Positions 32,108-43,107 of a stretch of 64,000 nt of DNA are shown here, one piece after another (position 1 is the first letter of the stretch; every line of letters starts with the position of its first letter). The stretch comes from Cepaea nemoralis (lineage: Eukaryota > Mollusca > Gastropoda > Stylommatophora > Helicidae): NCBI GenBank assembly GCA_014155875.1, contig JACEFZ010016150.1:193814-257813 (forward strand), read 5' to 3'. The position numbers and the translations under genes were made by a program. The notes under the pieces are model-generated. The model had not been told where the DNA came from. It saw nothing but the letters and a program-made list of their open reading frames with translations, and did not search any database.

Positions 32108-32519
32108 AGATTGATTCGTATGTTCGTGTGTTGTCCCCTCATTTGACAACGTGTTTGTTCTCACGTTTCTTGTCATGCCGCAATATGTCATTTTTCACCG
32201 CAATATTACTCTTCTGTTGGTATTCAATGCGTTTAGTGTTGTTGAATTTTTCCAATGCCAGTTGTTTGTCCCCGTTGAGAGCCTACGGAAATGAAAATTC
32301 ATCACTGTGGAATACAAACTGTTGCCATTGACAAATTGTGTTGTTTGTGTCGATGCTGTTATGTTTAGGGCCTGCAATTCTTCTGAATAGTTGGAGCAAA
32401 ATATCCCTGTAAGTGTGCATGTGGATTAATGTCTGCGATCTGCGCAGACCTTAATATGTGTCGAACGATTCCAGTAGGTTGATACCTGCTCCCGGTTGCA
32501 TACAATTCAGTCCATCCTT
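32108..32519. other. spacer beside the transposase remnant
   Basis: May contain the 3' flank of the adjacent transposon; no terminal repeat was identified. Confidence 0.35.
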
Positions 32520-33655
32520 TCTCCAATAATCATCTTCCGCTTTCAACACATGATCCTCACATTTTTTTCCAATAACTTTTATCAGTATTTAATAGCGCGG
32601 ACTGGGTTAGTATCTTGACGTCAGACAATTTGAATGTAGTATTTTCAGCTGCCACTTGTCCTTTCATTTTAGCCCACACAAGATCTATAGGGTTTATGTG
32701 AGAATGGTACAGCGGAAGTCTCAAGCACCTAAAGCCATGCTCTTCTATCAACTTGTCGATTTGATATTTCTTGCTTTTTTGAGCCTGTTTTACAAGGGAC
32801 AACAACTGTAGCTTGAAATACGTTTTTGGAAATGGTATATTTTCCCTTCGGAGCCATATCTATACTGCTTCCTTTGTGATCGATGCCGTAGGTATTTTGT
32901 CTTCTTGGGCAACAACATTGTGATATGATGCATTGTTCACGATTAGACAAGACGGTTTATCTAGGGATGGAAGCAATGTATTATCTAGCTAATCTCTAAA
33001 TACATTGCGATTCATCTCATTATGATAATCCCTATTGTCTGTATGCTTTGATACGAACACGAGTCCAGCATTCTGTAGTAAGCCATTATGAGTACTACAC
33101 GCATGGGCTATGACCAAACTCTGTCCTTTACTACTGGGCACATATCGCTTTATCTTTCCATCCACTGATTGCCATTCCTTTTCACTTGTGTGGTGCGCAT
33201 TGATCCAGGTTTCATCCAAATACACTATGTCATAATTTTCTTTGCGCATTTCCCTTATTTCACGTAAGTATCTGCTTCTCATGGCTCCTAAATGCGGTTG
33301 CTCGCTAATTATATTTCTACCTCCCGTGTACTTTCTAAAAGTGAAGCCTAGTGTCCTTATAATTTTCCACAAAGTTGTTTTGGATAGCTCGATATCATTG
33401 TTCTTTCTCAATCAAACCCTACGTTTTCTTACAGTCACTGTTTTTTGGCATCCAGCATTTTATAATAGCTCGCCTTATGACATCCTTATCAAAGCTGTCT
33501 ACAATTGCCTTTCTACCTACCGTTTACTTATTGCGTGGTGGTTTAATTCCAGATTCTTGCACCCATCGACGAAATGACCGTTTACTCAAATCCAATGCAT
33601 GCACTGTTCTTTTCTCGGGATTTGTAATAGTATGAAAGTTTCCTGCGATCAGCTT
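32520..33655 (-). pseudogene. Tc1/mariner-IS630-like transposase, frameshifted
   Basis: Read on the minus strand: an N-terminal HTH-like part (HALDLSKRSFRRWVQESGIK, about 33600), KSTIVDSFDKD-like and IRRAIIKCWM sequence, then ELSKTTLWKIIRTLGFTFRK, YDIVYLDETWINAHHTSEKE (first catalytic Asp in LDETW), SLVIAHACSTHNGL, a segment near 32900-32950 reading YHNVVAQEDKIPTASI (second Asp block), and LRLPLYHSHINPIDLVWAKM (third acidic position is D in NPID). At least three frame breaks and several stops. Terminal inverted repeats were not found. It would normally cut and paste its element at TA sites. Confidence 0.75.
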
Positions 33656-34108
33656 CTTGACAAAAATATGTGTACAACTTCATAGCGATGCTTTGAAGTG
33701 TACACAATTTCACATTCAATCCCATTCAACAATATTCACCATTCAAATGTTAACGATAAATGGTAATATTTATAAAATAATCACGTTTCATGAAAGCACC
33801 CACATTATTGACGACACCTCGGAACACTCCAATTTAACTGCGCGAGGTTCTTGCCATAAGGTCATTCTCGTGAACCACGAGAAAATTAACTATTGAGCCC
33901 TGATGTTTCTGGGTGAAGATGTAATACATGTTATAATATGCACTTCATCTCCGACCCGTAAATTATAAACCGCATATAAACAAATATCGACATCTGCTGT
34001 ACAATCTCCAGAACAACATTTCTTTTTTTCTTTTTTTTTTCTTTTTTTTTTTTTTTTGGTTGGGTGGGCATAATGATAAGGTTATATGCTAAATCGCATA
34101 ATTTCCCC
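33656..34108. other. unassigned spacer with poly-T
   Basis: Interrupted T-runs at about 34020-34058. No gene recognised. Confidence 0.4.
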
Positions 34109-34425
34109 TCAGTTGGTTACTGAGATATGGATTATTATATGGAGGTAAACAAATGTGAATGAACTATACAACCTATGACGGCTGCGAATGTGACTGATGC
34201 GACCAATTCGTGCTGTAAATGTCCATGCACAATGGATGCATGTGAACACATGGTCAATTCCACCATCACGCACCACCCTACGCCTCATACGGTCAGTTTG
34301 TGACCTATCTGCAGTCATTTTCTCCTGTGTCTTCATTCCATTTCTGATCTTTGTCCTCCATGCGGTGATTTGCTTCAAAGGTGCAATATCAATGTCTGTA
34401 TCAATCATGTCCCACTTACATATAT
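34109..34425 (-). pseudogene. fragment of the C2H2-tailed LINE
   Basis: The minus frame reads MIDTDIDIAPLKQITAWRTK, NGMKTQEKMTADRSQTDRMR and the finger FTCIHCAWTFTARIGRISHI. Homologous to the C-termini at 8401-8700 and 16556-16858; both ends are degraded. Confidence 0.8.
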
Positions 34426-34429
34426 CTAG

Positions 34430-34545
34430 GCTGCCGTTCGTTCCGAAAGCAATGGCAAACTAACTGAAAGTAAACTTGCCAAGACGTTAACAGCAGCAGT
34501 GCTGGTGTTGACAGCGATGTCCTGTAAATAGGATATGCAAAAACA
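34430..34545 (+). mobile_element. SINE 3' half
   Basis: ccgttcgttccgaaagcaat, ggcaaactaactgaaagtaa, acttgccaagacgttaacag and gtgctggtgttgacagcgat match the tail of the SINE at 42564-42806. The tRNA-like head is missing. Confidence 0.65.
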
Positions 34546-34621
34546 AAAAAGAGTTAGTATGCTCTTTGTGAGGCACAATGTAAAACAAAAAATAAACCTA
34601 TCTGCCAAAACGGCAAGGTAC

Positions 34622-34775
<154 letters not shown>

Positions 34776-35584
34776 TGTGTCACTGTGCACCAGTAGAGAG
34801 GATGGCTCTCCGAACCAGCTCTATGTTGAACGGCTGAATTTAGATCCCCATATCCTGAAATCGATTGTGTCATCATACCCGCTTATCTAAACCACCATAG
34901 ACCACGTGATACACATTTGTTGAGTGTGTCCCCTCTTGACGATGGTATTCGCTGCCACAAAGGAACTCTCCCTGTACAGGCCGACTCCAGTGTTTTGATA
35001 ATTCTCTCTTTTCACACCTGCAGCGGTACAACAAAAGCAGCTCTCGCTGGTTGTTTAGTTGGATTACACCGTCACACAATCAGTGACCAGAACCGAACGT
35101 CATGTAACTTTCCACGCGATAAGCAGCTTTGTTGCCACTGTTTATTGAGTTGTATCATAGCGACTCTCCTAACGTTTCTATAACCAGGTTGTTATACAAC
35201 TCTCCCCGCTCTGGAAACAAGATTTGTTGCTATTATTGATAGTCTTGTATGTAACATTTGCTCGTCTAACATTCAGTTTCTATAACCAGATTGTTGCATA
35301 ACTTTCCCCGCTCTGGAAACAGATTTATTGTCATTATTGAAAGCCTTCTATTTTGTTAAAATTTGCAAGCCCAATAGTTCTGTAACCAACATCTCGCAGT
35401 GACTATCACCAGTGAGACTGACCACTAGCGCCCGTGTATTGCCCGACTCATAAAGAAATAAAACAAATAGTAACACTCTAGCCTATCAAGCATGTCGTCG
35501 AAGGTAACTCAGGAGGGTTGGCTTGAGACTAGCTACATTGTCTCATAGAAAACTTTACCCACAATTCTCAAGTAATTACGGAGA
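34776..35584. other. intron with a two-copy duplication
   Basis: A direct duplication of about 110 bp covers about 35172-35280 and 35281-35390 (tctataaccaggttgtt, then ccccgctctggaaac). A small dispersed motif with caagcatgtcgtcgaaggta lies at 35485-35520. Nothing else is supported. Confidence 0.5.
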
Positions 35585-35757
35585 AGCCTACACAGAGCCT
35601 GGCGTGGGTTGGGTGGGTGCCTAGTCTACACAGAGCCTGGAGTGGGTTGGGTGGGTGCCTAGTCTACACAGAGCCTGGCGTGGGTTGGGTGTGTGCCTAG
35701 TCTACACAGAGCCTGGCGTGGGTTGGGTGGGTGCCTAGTCTACACGGAGCCTGGCAT
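35585..35757. repeat. 38-bp minisatellite, about 4.5 copies
   Basis: Units ctacacagagcctggcgtgg plus gttgggtgggtgcctagt. Confidence 0.9.
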
Positions 35758-36296
35758 CTTCACAGCAGCAGAAGAGGAGACTTAAGGTATTGCTGGGATC
35801 TCCTAAGTTGGTTTATTCCGTGCCTGTGGCTACCAGTAAAAGTGATTTTTCCAAGATAGTGCCATCTCAAAATTAAATAATTTGTCCTTCTGTATGTCCA
35901 CATTTAAAACAACGATCAACTAATGAAGAGTAGCTGTGAAATTGGTAAAATGACACCAAACATTTCTTGTAGGAGTGTCCAGCACGTGCATGATTGAGAC
36001 AAATATTTGGCCTATACCCGATCCATCTGAGGACAAACTCTGCGCAGATGTCAACAAGCTGGAGTTGACTGCTGCTTTCTGTGGATGTATTCATATTGAC
36101 GTTTAAAGGTACATAAAGAAGAAGCAGCAGAAGCAACAACAGCAGGAGGAAAAACTCTAACAACGGTAGTTATATGATGGATGATATATCATCACAGGCA
36201 TTCGCACCGAATCCTGACACTCATATTCTAGTGATCCCTGTTACATATTATTGATATGATTTGAATCAACGCGTCTCATCTGCCTTTCTCTTGCAG
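35758..36296. other. intron, nothing recognised
   Basis: No repeat unit or exon recognised. A (GAAGCAGCA)-like short stretch lies at 36117-36150. Confidence 0.35.
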
Positions 36297-36473
36297 CCGT
36301 CGACTGCGGACAGCCACCAACAACGCCCAACGCCTTCAGCGTGCCCACGGACACACGATTTGGCAGCAAGGCCGACTACACCTGCGCCAGAGGTTACGTC
36401 CACGTCCAGGGACAGACGGCCTTGACCTGCAACTCCAGTAGTTTATGGGAAGGAGAAATTATTGTCTGCAAAA
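36297..36473 (+). CDS. exon 5: CCP/Sushi domain 2
   Basis: 177 bp, phase 1 at both ends, strong acceptor tgcctttctcttgcag, donor A|gtaatt. Residues: VDCGQPPTTPNAFSVPTDTR, FGSKADYTCARGYVHVQGQT, ALTCNSSSLWEGEIIVCK. All four CCP cysteines, the C-G-x-P-P start, the Y-T-C-A-R-G-Y block and the L-W-E-G tryptophan are present. It is the most canonical module of the gene and joins exon 6 as K-K-V-E-C. Confidence 0.9.
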
Positions 36474-36969
36474 GTAATTAATGTAATTTCTATTCAGTCA
36501 ATATGCTTGTATATTAACCCCAGTAACATTTATAGAGTTTTCACGATGATCGGACGTTTTGCCAACCTTCAATTGTCACAATTTGATATACAAGTGTGTG
36601 TGGTTTCCTTTTTGAATCTAGGTCGTGTATGACTGGTCTCACTGGTCTGTTATATTAAGTTTGTGCAATTCTGATACAAAAGGAAAATAGCTCAAAACTC
36701 TATGATGTGGCTATCGGCGGGTAAAAGGCGCTATATACTTGAGACAAAGGCTAGTGGTGTCAACCATACACAAACCGGCGGAATCCAAGGGGAAACCACA
36801 GCTGTATTTTCCCAAGATAATCATGCTTCGAAATAATATTGATCAAGATAACGACATTCATGGAGATTCAAGTGGAGTCTCTTCGTCCGGTAGGGAGCAT
36901 CATGTGCTACAGGTGATCCCCGATCGTCATCAGGAAACTATACAAAGTAAATCTTACAAATACTCTCGA
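36474..36969. other. intron, nothing recognised
   Basis: A 78-codon open frame at 36739-36975 grades into the RTE copy and may be its diverged 5' UTR region; it is not supported as a gene. Confidence 0.35.
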
Positions 36970-38060
36970 CGTTGATACATGGAATGCCAGAACGCTTAGC
37001 CAGATTTGATAATTAGATAATATCCAGAAAGATATGGCAAGAATGAAGATAAATATATTAGGGATTAGTGAAATGCGATGGCCAGGAGCCGGGGAACAAT
37101 ATTTAGATAATTATAAAATTATTTACCCAGGAGGGAATGACTACAAAAGGAGTTCGGCATAATTTTGGATACAGTGTGTGCTAAGTCACTCAAAGGATTT
37201 TGGACAATCTCAGATAGAGTATTATTAGTGAAACTCAGTGGCAAACCTCCGAATATTAACATAATACAAATATATGCGCCAACACAGACTGTAAAAAAGA
37301 AGATATAGATATATTTTATAACGGATTAGACATGGCCGTGAACTAGTGTAAAATTTGTGAAATGATTGTCATACTTGGGGATTTCAATGCCAAGTAGGCA
37401 ACGAAAAGGCGAGTGGTAAGACTAATGGCTATGGTCTAGGTGAGAAAAATGAGAGATTCATAATATGGGCAGAATACTATGAGATGGTAATAGGTAAGAC
37501 CTGGTTTAAACATCCTCGGCGATTATAGACATTGAAAAGCCCTGGAGATAATATTCGCAATCAAATTGACTACATACTGATACCAAAGAGATTCAGAAGC
37601 GGTTTAGTAGAAGCAAAATCTTGCATGTTACATAGAACCAGTTTTAACATACGGCTGCGAGTCCTGGACAATTAGTAAAAGGCGAACAAATCCCTGGAAG
37701 CCTCTGAGATGTGGTTTCATAGAAGAATGCTGAACATTAATTGGACAGCCAAAATGAGCAATCAGGATGTTTTAAGGGAAGCTGAGTAACAAAGACAACT
37801 TATCACAAACATCAGAAAGAGGCAATCATCGTTTTTTGGCCATGTTATGAGAAGACAAGAACTGCAACATGTTGTGACAACCGGGGAGATTTGCGGAAAG
37901 AGAGATAGAGAAAGACAGCAAGAGAAGATTCTTACAGTCTTGTGTCATGGCAAGGAAGGGAGTCAACACACGAATTGATCCATGACGTCGGAGATCGTAA
38001 TTTGTGGAGAGGTATGATTGTCCACGCCAGCCGGCAAGGCCCTGGGCGATGGTGATGTAT
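36970..38060 (+). pseudogene. RTE LINE with the reverse transcriptase deleted
   Basis: 36970-37625 matches the endonuclease half (TWNARTL-like start, the EMRWPGAG block, IYAPTQT, GDFNAK and RNQIDYILIPKRFRS), all frame-broken. At about 37626 the sequence jumps to the ORF end: EPVLTYGCESWTI-like, then FFGHVMRRQELQHVVTTGE and HASRQGPGR near 38050. About 1.4 kb that would encode the catalytic RT core is missing, so this is an internally deleted copy. Confidence 0.75.
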
Positions 38061-38333
38061 TAACTTCTTAGATAGACTATTTCATTACACTATATTAACT
38101 GATTCAGGGACGAAAGATATTATATCGCCCACACGTGACCTCATAGACTATTTCATTACACTATATTAACTGATTCAGGGACGAAAGATATTATATCGCC
38201 CACATTGTTGTTGTTTGTTTGTTTGTTTGTTTGTTTATATTAGAGACTATATTCAGCTACACTTTATATTGCATGATTTACTGTTTAACTGTATGATATA
38301 TGTTATTCGTGCTGTCACTGTAGCCTATGTTTT
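38061..38333. repeat. two-copy 66-bp tandem and (GTTT)n
   Basis: agactatttcattacactat followed by attaactgattcagggacga is present twice (38076-38137 and 38145-38206); (GTTT)n lies at 38212-38237. Confidence 0.7.
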
Positions 38334-39326
38334 ACCTTAGACTTGTAAAAAACATATATTGGAAACAACAAGCTGCCATCAGAATTGATTGATAACGATG
38401 TAGGTCAATATCTGCCTATTAAGAGGGGTGTGAGACAGGGATGTGTAATGTCTCCAGATCTGTTTTCCCTTTACGGTGAAAATATTTCCAGAAATATAGA
38501 AGATATGGAAGGAATCAGCATTGGGGGAAGATACATCAATAACATAAATATGCAGACGATACGGTCTTGATTGCAGACAATGAACAGGATCAGCAACATT
38601 TAGTAGATGCGGCTGTTGCACACAGTGAACAACTAGGGTTAGAATTAAATTGTAAGAATACGCAGATTATGGTCGTCACTAGGAAGAAGGAAATACCACA
38701 ATGTGTAATGGGCATAGTCTTAATCAAGTGAATCAGTTATCTCGGAACAGTCATAACATCTGATGGGAGATGCCTTGAAGAGATAAGAACAAGAATTGCC
38801 ATTGCGAAGGTAGCCTTTTGCAAGATGAAAATCATACTGACCAATAAAAGGATATCAATTGAAACGAGAAAAAGAGTGTTGAGGTGCTACATCGAACCTG
38901 TACTTTTGTACAGCTGTGAAACGTGGACAATAAGCAGTCAAGCTGAAAAACATCTGATGGCTGTGGAAATGTGGTTTCTGAGGAAAATGCAAAGAATACC
39001 ATGGGCAGACAGAAAACCCAATGAACAAGTCCTTCAAGAAACACATGAAGATCGTAAACTGATTAGAGACATTAGACGTAGACAGTCAAACTTTTTTTGG
39101 GCATGTTATGAGAAGAAATGACTTGGAGAACTTGGTGACAACTGGCAAGATCGAAGGGAAGAGACCAAGGGGAAGTCAGATAAGTAAATCCTGGATGGCT
39201 TGGCCACGCGGCATGGTCGAGACAGGAACACGGAGCTGATCATCGACTCTGGTGATCGAGTGAGACGGCAAAGCATGACCGCCCACGCTTACCGGCATGG
39301 CAAATGATGGATGGATGGATGATGTA
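38334..39326 (+). pseudogene. RTE LINE, 5' truncated, with (ATGG)n tail
   Basis: Begins inside the RT (R-L-V-K-N-I-Y-W-K-Q-Q-A-A-I-R), motif B RGVRQGCVMSPDLFSLYGEN, a broken motif C near 38548 (YADDTV in a shifted frame), then CYIEPVLLYSCETWTISSQA, EKHLMAVEMWFLRKMQRIPW and HAYRHGK near 39300, with tail atggatggatggatgatg. The element sits in a minisatellite whose units (tgtatgatatatgttattYg) flank both sides. Confidence 0.85.
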
Positions 39327-39502
39327 TGTTATTTGTGCTATCACAGTATTGTATGTTTTATTATTTAACTGTATGATATATGTTATTTGTGCTGTCACTG
39401 TATTGTATGGTTTACTGTTTAGCTCAATGTTGTGTGCACAAACACAGCTGTTTGTTTCCCTCACTGGTTTCTGATCGTGTCTTCCCCGATTATTACATTT
39501 AG

Positions 39503-39679
39503 AGGTTGAATGCGGACCCCCGCCGTCGTCAGCAAATGCGTCCTTCACAGTGGCGAACTCTACCTCAAGCCAGACCGCCACCTATACTTGTTCTGTGGGG
39601 TTTACACTGACTCAGGGAGACGCCATCCTCCGCTGCAGCTCGGCCGCAGTTTGGCAAGGAAGTCTGATTGTTTGTACAG
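39503..39679 (+). CDS. exon 6: CCP/Sushi domain 3
   Basis: 177 bp, phase 1 at both ends, acceptor cgattattacatttag, donor G|gtaaca. Residues: VECGPPPSSANASFTVANST, SSQTATYTCSVGFTLTQGDA, ILRCSSAAVWQGSLIVCT. Cys1-4 and the W-x-G block are intact, with an N-S-T and an N-A-S sequon. It joins exon 7 as T-E-V-N-C. Confidence 0.85.
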
Positions 39680-40019
39680 GTAACATTCTAGAAGTACATT
39701 ACGTTTTTTTTTTTTTCCAGTCTTTCCTCATCAACCCTGGGGTGAAGAGATAACCTACAGCTTTGTTTAGTGTTTTCTGTTTTGCCCTGAATATGAAGAC
39801 ACGGTACATTTTCTTTCCTTCTCTACACCAGAATGTAGAGATAACTCACAGTCTTGGTTAGTATTTCCTCTTCTATTCTGGCATGCAGAGATACTTTCTT
39901 CTTCTTCATATTCTCCTCCTCCTTTTCCTTCTTCGCCTCTTCCCCTTTCTTCCTCTGCTCCTCCTCATCTGTTCTTCCTCTTCTCCTGCTGCTGCTTCTG
40001 TATTCTTCTTCAGCTTGAA
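39680..40019. other. intron, pyrimidine-rich
   Basis: T-run at 39706-39718 and (CTT/TCC)-rich stretch at 39898-40015. No gene. Confidence 0.4.
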
Positions 40020-40665
40020 TCGCTGTGAAGCACTGCACCCTCATACCTTCTACATTGATCATCATATTTTCACTGTATATGAAAAACACAGACCTGGAAA
40101 CATTACGCCTTCCTACCGTACACATCTTTTAATAATACAAAATAACACAAAGTAATGCAGCTTTACAGAACAGAATTACGAAACAAAACAAGGACGTTGT
40201 GGCAACTAACCTTCATCAGCAAACAAATACATACACTACACACAACATACAACCACGGATAAGACATTCCGGTGACTACATTAATGCATAAGAACGGGAT
40301 GTGTATGTATTTGTTTGCTGATGAAGGCTAGTCGCCGCAACGTCCTAGTATTATTTTGTAACTCTGTTCTGTAAAGCTGCATTACTTTATGTTATTTTAT
40401 ATTGTTTACATTTCCACAGCTTTACCGTAGTTCCTCTAATTATATGCACATCTTTTAATAGACTGATATTAATCTTCGTCATTATCAATTTTAACGGCAC
40501 CTTGTTACCATCAATTTGTAGATCTGCAAGTATCTCCATCATGTTGACATGTTTCACTTTATCGAAAGCCTTTGTGTAGTCAATAAAGCAAAGATCTAGG
40601 TCTTTATTTACTTGATTAGAAGGTTCAATTAATGTTCTCAGCATATACGCTGTTTTGACCTGTAA
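40020..40665 (-). pseudogene. RTE LINE fragment interrupted by a nested element
   Basis: On the minus strand 40665-40459 encodes AYMLRTLIEPSNQVNKDLDL and FIDYTKAFDKVKHVNMMEIL (motif A). After the nested insert the same element continues at 40120 with the G-C-V-M-x-P region and FIYSENMMINVEGMRVQ (40080-40030). Removing 40135-40444 and one copy of the duplication restores the RTE order. Confidence 0.8.
40135..40444. mobile_element. hammerhead-like repeat in head-to-head form, 14-bp target duplication (copies B and C)
   Basis: The element is a unit in reverse orientation (40135-40291) joined to a partial unit in forward orientation (40298-40444). Each half carries the CTGATGA...GCAAC...GTC-type core: 40318-40344 forward, and 40193-40219 reversed with a weaker stem. 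It is flanked by cacatcttttaata at 40121-40134 and 40445-40458, within an RTE copy. Long target duplications and inverted partial units are known for Penelope-like elements; the link is inference. Confidence 0.75.
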
Positions 40666-40734
40666 TGCCAGCGGAGCATGGGACCCCAAGGCAATAGTGT
40701 GCAATAGTAAGAGTCTCTTTGTTGTTCGTTAACA

Positions 40735-41155
40735 TGTGACAGTAAGATTATCTTTGTTGTACATATACATTTGCGCTAGTTTGTGACAGTAAGATTCTCT
40801 TTGTTGTACATATACATTTGTACTAGTTTGTGACAGTAAGATTCTCTTTGTTGTCCATATAAATATACGCTAGTTTGTGACAGTAAGATTCTCTTTGTTG
40901 TCCGTATACATTTACGCTAGTTTGTGACAGTAAGATTCTCTTTGTTGTCCATATAAATATACGCTAGTTTGTGACAGTAAGATTCTCTTTGTTGTACATT
41001 GATATTTGTTTACGCGTATCACGATCGTCATCATCATCAGCACTAACATCATCAGCACTAACATCATCAGCACTAACATCATCAGCACTAACATCATCAG
41101 CACTAACATCATCAGCACTAACATCATCAGCATAACCAACACCATCACACCTATT
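40735..41155. repeat. 47-bp minisatellite, then 15-bp minisatellite
   Basis: About six units of gtgacagtaagattctcttt plus gttgtccatataaatatacg (40735-41000), then seven units of catcatcagcactaa (41030-41135). Confidence 0.9.
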
Positions 41156-41259
41156 CCACCGTCGTCATCGTAATATCCGGCCCGCCTTCTTTACCGACAT
41201 ACTGTAGGAAGAGACATTGTTTGAGGTGTATGTATCATTGTTATTGTCTATCGGTGTCG

Positions 41260-41403
41260 ATGTCTAACGTTGTTGATGTAAATCGCTGCCGATGTCTATC
41301 GTTGTTGATGTAAATAGCTGCCGATGTCTATCGTTGTTGATGTAAATAGCTGCCGATGTCTATCGTTGTTGATGTAAATCGCTATTGTCAATCGTTATTG
41401 ATG
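41260..41403. repeat. 31-bp minisatellite, left segment
   Basis: Units of gttgatgtaaatcgctgccg plus atgtctatcgt; the family resumes as gatgtaaatc units at 41879-42050 beyond an inserted element. Confidence 0.85.
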
Positions 41404-41409
41404 TAAATT

Positions 41410-41872
41410 CCGGTACTTTTGCTTTCTTTAACCCCAAACAAAAGGGAATCCCAGGGTATGACGTCACATCCAGGGGTTCACTGTGTTGCGCCGAACATTC
41501 AGGGGGTTTCCGTGTGTTGCGCCGTAGCTCGGTGCGCAATTCTATACGGCGGCGGTGGTGCGCTATTCTTTCACTTTCCGGTTAGGGTTGGGGGGTAGGG
41601 TTAGGGTTAGGGTTAGTGTATGTACCCTACCCCTAACCCTAATCCTAACCCTAACCGGAAAGTGATTGCAGGACAGATGCAAATGAGGCTCGAAGGAAGA
41701 CAGAAACGGTTGCCACAGCCCAAAGAAACAACACTGTGGTGTGGGGCAATTGAAACGTACTGACACGCACTCCACCCGAACACAGAGGAGATCACCGTCG
41801 GCGCTAAATATAGCCGGTGACTCTAAATATAGCTGGCAAAGTTTGTTTGGGGTGAAAGAAAGCAAAAGTACC
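41410..41872. mobile_element. TIR element containing telomere-like hexamers, 6-bp target duplication
   Basis: Terminal repeats of about 31 bp: ggtacttttgctttctttaa and ccccaaacaaa on the left (from 41412) match the inverted right end (tttgtttggggtgaaagaaa, then gcaaaagtacc, ending 41872) with one mismatch. taaatt flanks both ends (41404-41409, 41873-41878). The interior holds (TTAGGG)n-like sequence at about 41582-41620 followed by the inverted (CCCTAA)n form at 41626-41660, each joined to ttccgg/ccggaa. No transposase frame, so it is non-autonomous. Confidence 0.8.
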
Positions 41873-41878
41873 TAAATT

Positions 41879-42055
41879 TCTGCCAATGTAAATTGTAGTT
41901 AATGTAAGTCGTCTTTGATGTAAATCGGTGTTGATGTAGATTGAATTGATGTAAATCGATGTTGATGTAAATCGATGTTGATGTAAATTGTTGTTGATGT
42001 CTACCTTTGTTGATGTAAATCGCTGTTGATGTAACTCACTGTCGGTGCATATCAT
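41879..42055. repeat. gatgtaaatc minisatellite, right segment
   Basis: Irregular units of gttgatgtaaatcg-type sequence continue the array found left of the TIR element. Confidence 0.8.
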
Positions 42056-42356
42056 TATTATTGTGTCTTTTAAAATAATTTTATAACATTATTATTTTCC
42101 TCCTTTCCCCCACCCCCTTCCCCAATTCCACTTACCAGCCTGGAATGCCAAAATAACAAACAAACACAGAGACAGAATAAGTAAATCTCTCTTTCAGATC
42201 TCAGCCCTTGGTGTTCTGGATAAACTCATTTCTAAGTCAGTTTGTGGCCATTGATTTTTGCTGCGATATTTTAAAACTAAAATTTACGTGTGCGTGTATA
42301 CAAAATGACCTTACACCAACAAACATATCAGTGCATAAATTGTATTTCTTTCTTAG

Positions 42357-42533
42357 AAGTCAACTGTGGACTGCCACCATCAGCATCAAACACAGACCTC
42401 GCAGTGATCGACACAATCTATGGCAATACAGCCAACTACACATGTACACAGGGATACACCTATGATGAGGGTGATATGATCCTGACCTGTGGATCGCAAG
42501 GAACATGGGAAGGAGTGTTGATGTCTTGTATAA
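42357..42533 (+). CDS. exon 7: CCP/Sushi domain 4 (first cassette copy)
   Basis: 177 bp, phase 1 at both ends, acceptor ttgtatttctttcttag, donor A|gtgagt. Residues: VNCGLPPSASNTDLAVIDTI, YGNTANYTCTQGYTYDEGDM, ILTCGSQGTWEGVLMSCI. Four cysteines and the W-E-G tryptophan are intact. It is almost identical to the modules at 46582, 51933 and 53096. The following intron shares its first bases (gtgagtttatacc, then agcttacatta) with those copies. Joins exon 8 as I-K-I-N-C. A mirrored copy begins at 63939 on the minus strand and is cut by the window end. Confidence 0.9.
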
Positions 42534-42563
42534 GTGAGTTTATACCGCTAGCTTACATTAATT

Positions 42564-42806
42564 GCCTTATCCGTGGCGAAGAGACGCGGACGCGGTTCGT
42601 AATCTCGCATACCCGCGTTCGAAACACATCTGCGGGCGATTTAGCAGCAGACCGCCCTACGTTGGTTGTTTACGAAATTATATGGGTACCGGTCGTTCAG
42701 ACAACAATGGCAAACTTCTGAACGTAAACTTGCCAAGAGATCACAACAGAAAAAAAATGCTGGTGTTGACTGCAACGTCATGTAAAGGATATGCAGCTAA
42801 CTTTAA
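42564..42806 (+). mobile_element. tRNA-derived SINE, 12-bp target duplication
   Basis: 243 bp flanked by cttacattaatt at 42552-42563 and 42807-42818. Box A-like tggcgaagagacgcgg and box B-like gcgttcgaaac (about 42616-42626) form a pol III type 2 promoter. The body contains ggtcgttcagacaacaatgg, caaacttctgaacgtaaact and tgctggtgttgactgcaacg. The best-bounded family member here. Confidence 0.8.
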
Positions 42807-42861
42807 CTTACATTAATTACCTGCATGTAAGGAGACTGCTTGAGCTAGTTTCATGATTTGA

Positions 42862-43085
42862 CTACTGCCACTGCTATCAGAAACAGTGAAGTCACACGTC
42901 CTGACATACTGCCACTGCTATCAGAAACAGTGAAGTCACACGTCCTGACATACTGCCACTGCTATCAGAAACAGTGAAGTCACACGTCCTGACATACTGC
43001 CACTGCTATCAGAAACAGTGAAGTCACACGTCCTGACATACTGCCACTGCTATCAGAAACAGTGAAGTCACACGTCCTGACATCC
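42862..43085. repeat. 44-bp minisatellite, about five copies
   Basis: Units gacatactgccactgctatc plus agaaacagtgaagtcacacg. The mirrored arm holds essentially a single copy near 63565-63610. Confidence 0.9.
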
Positions 43086-43107
43086 CAGACGTCCGCTATG
43101 ACGTGTT

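Noticed and set aside
41582..41660. A real chromosome-fusion site
   Set aside because: The telomere-like hexamers sit inside a bounded TIR element with target duplications, so transposition explains them better.
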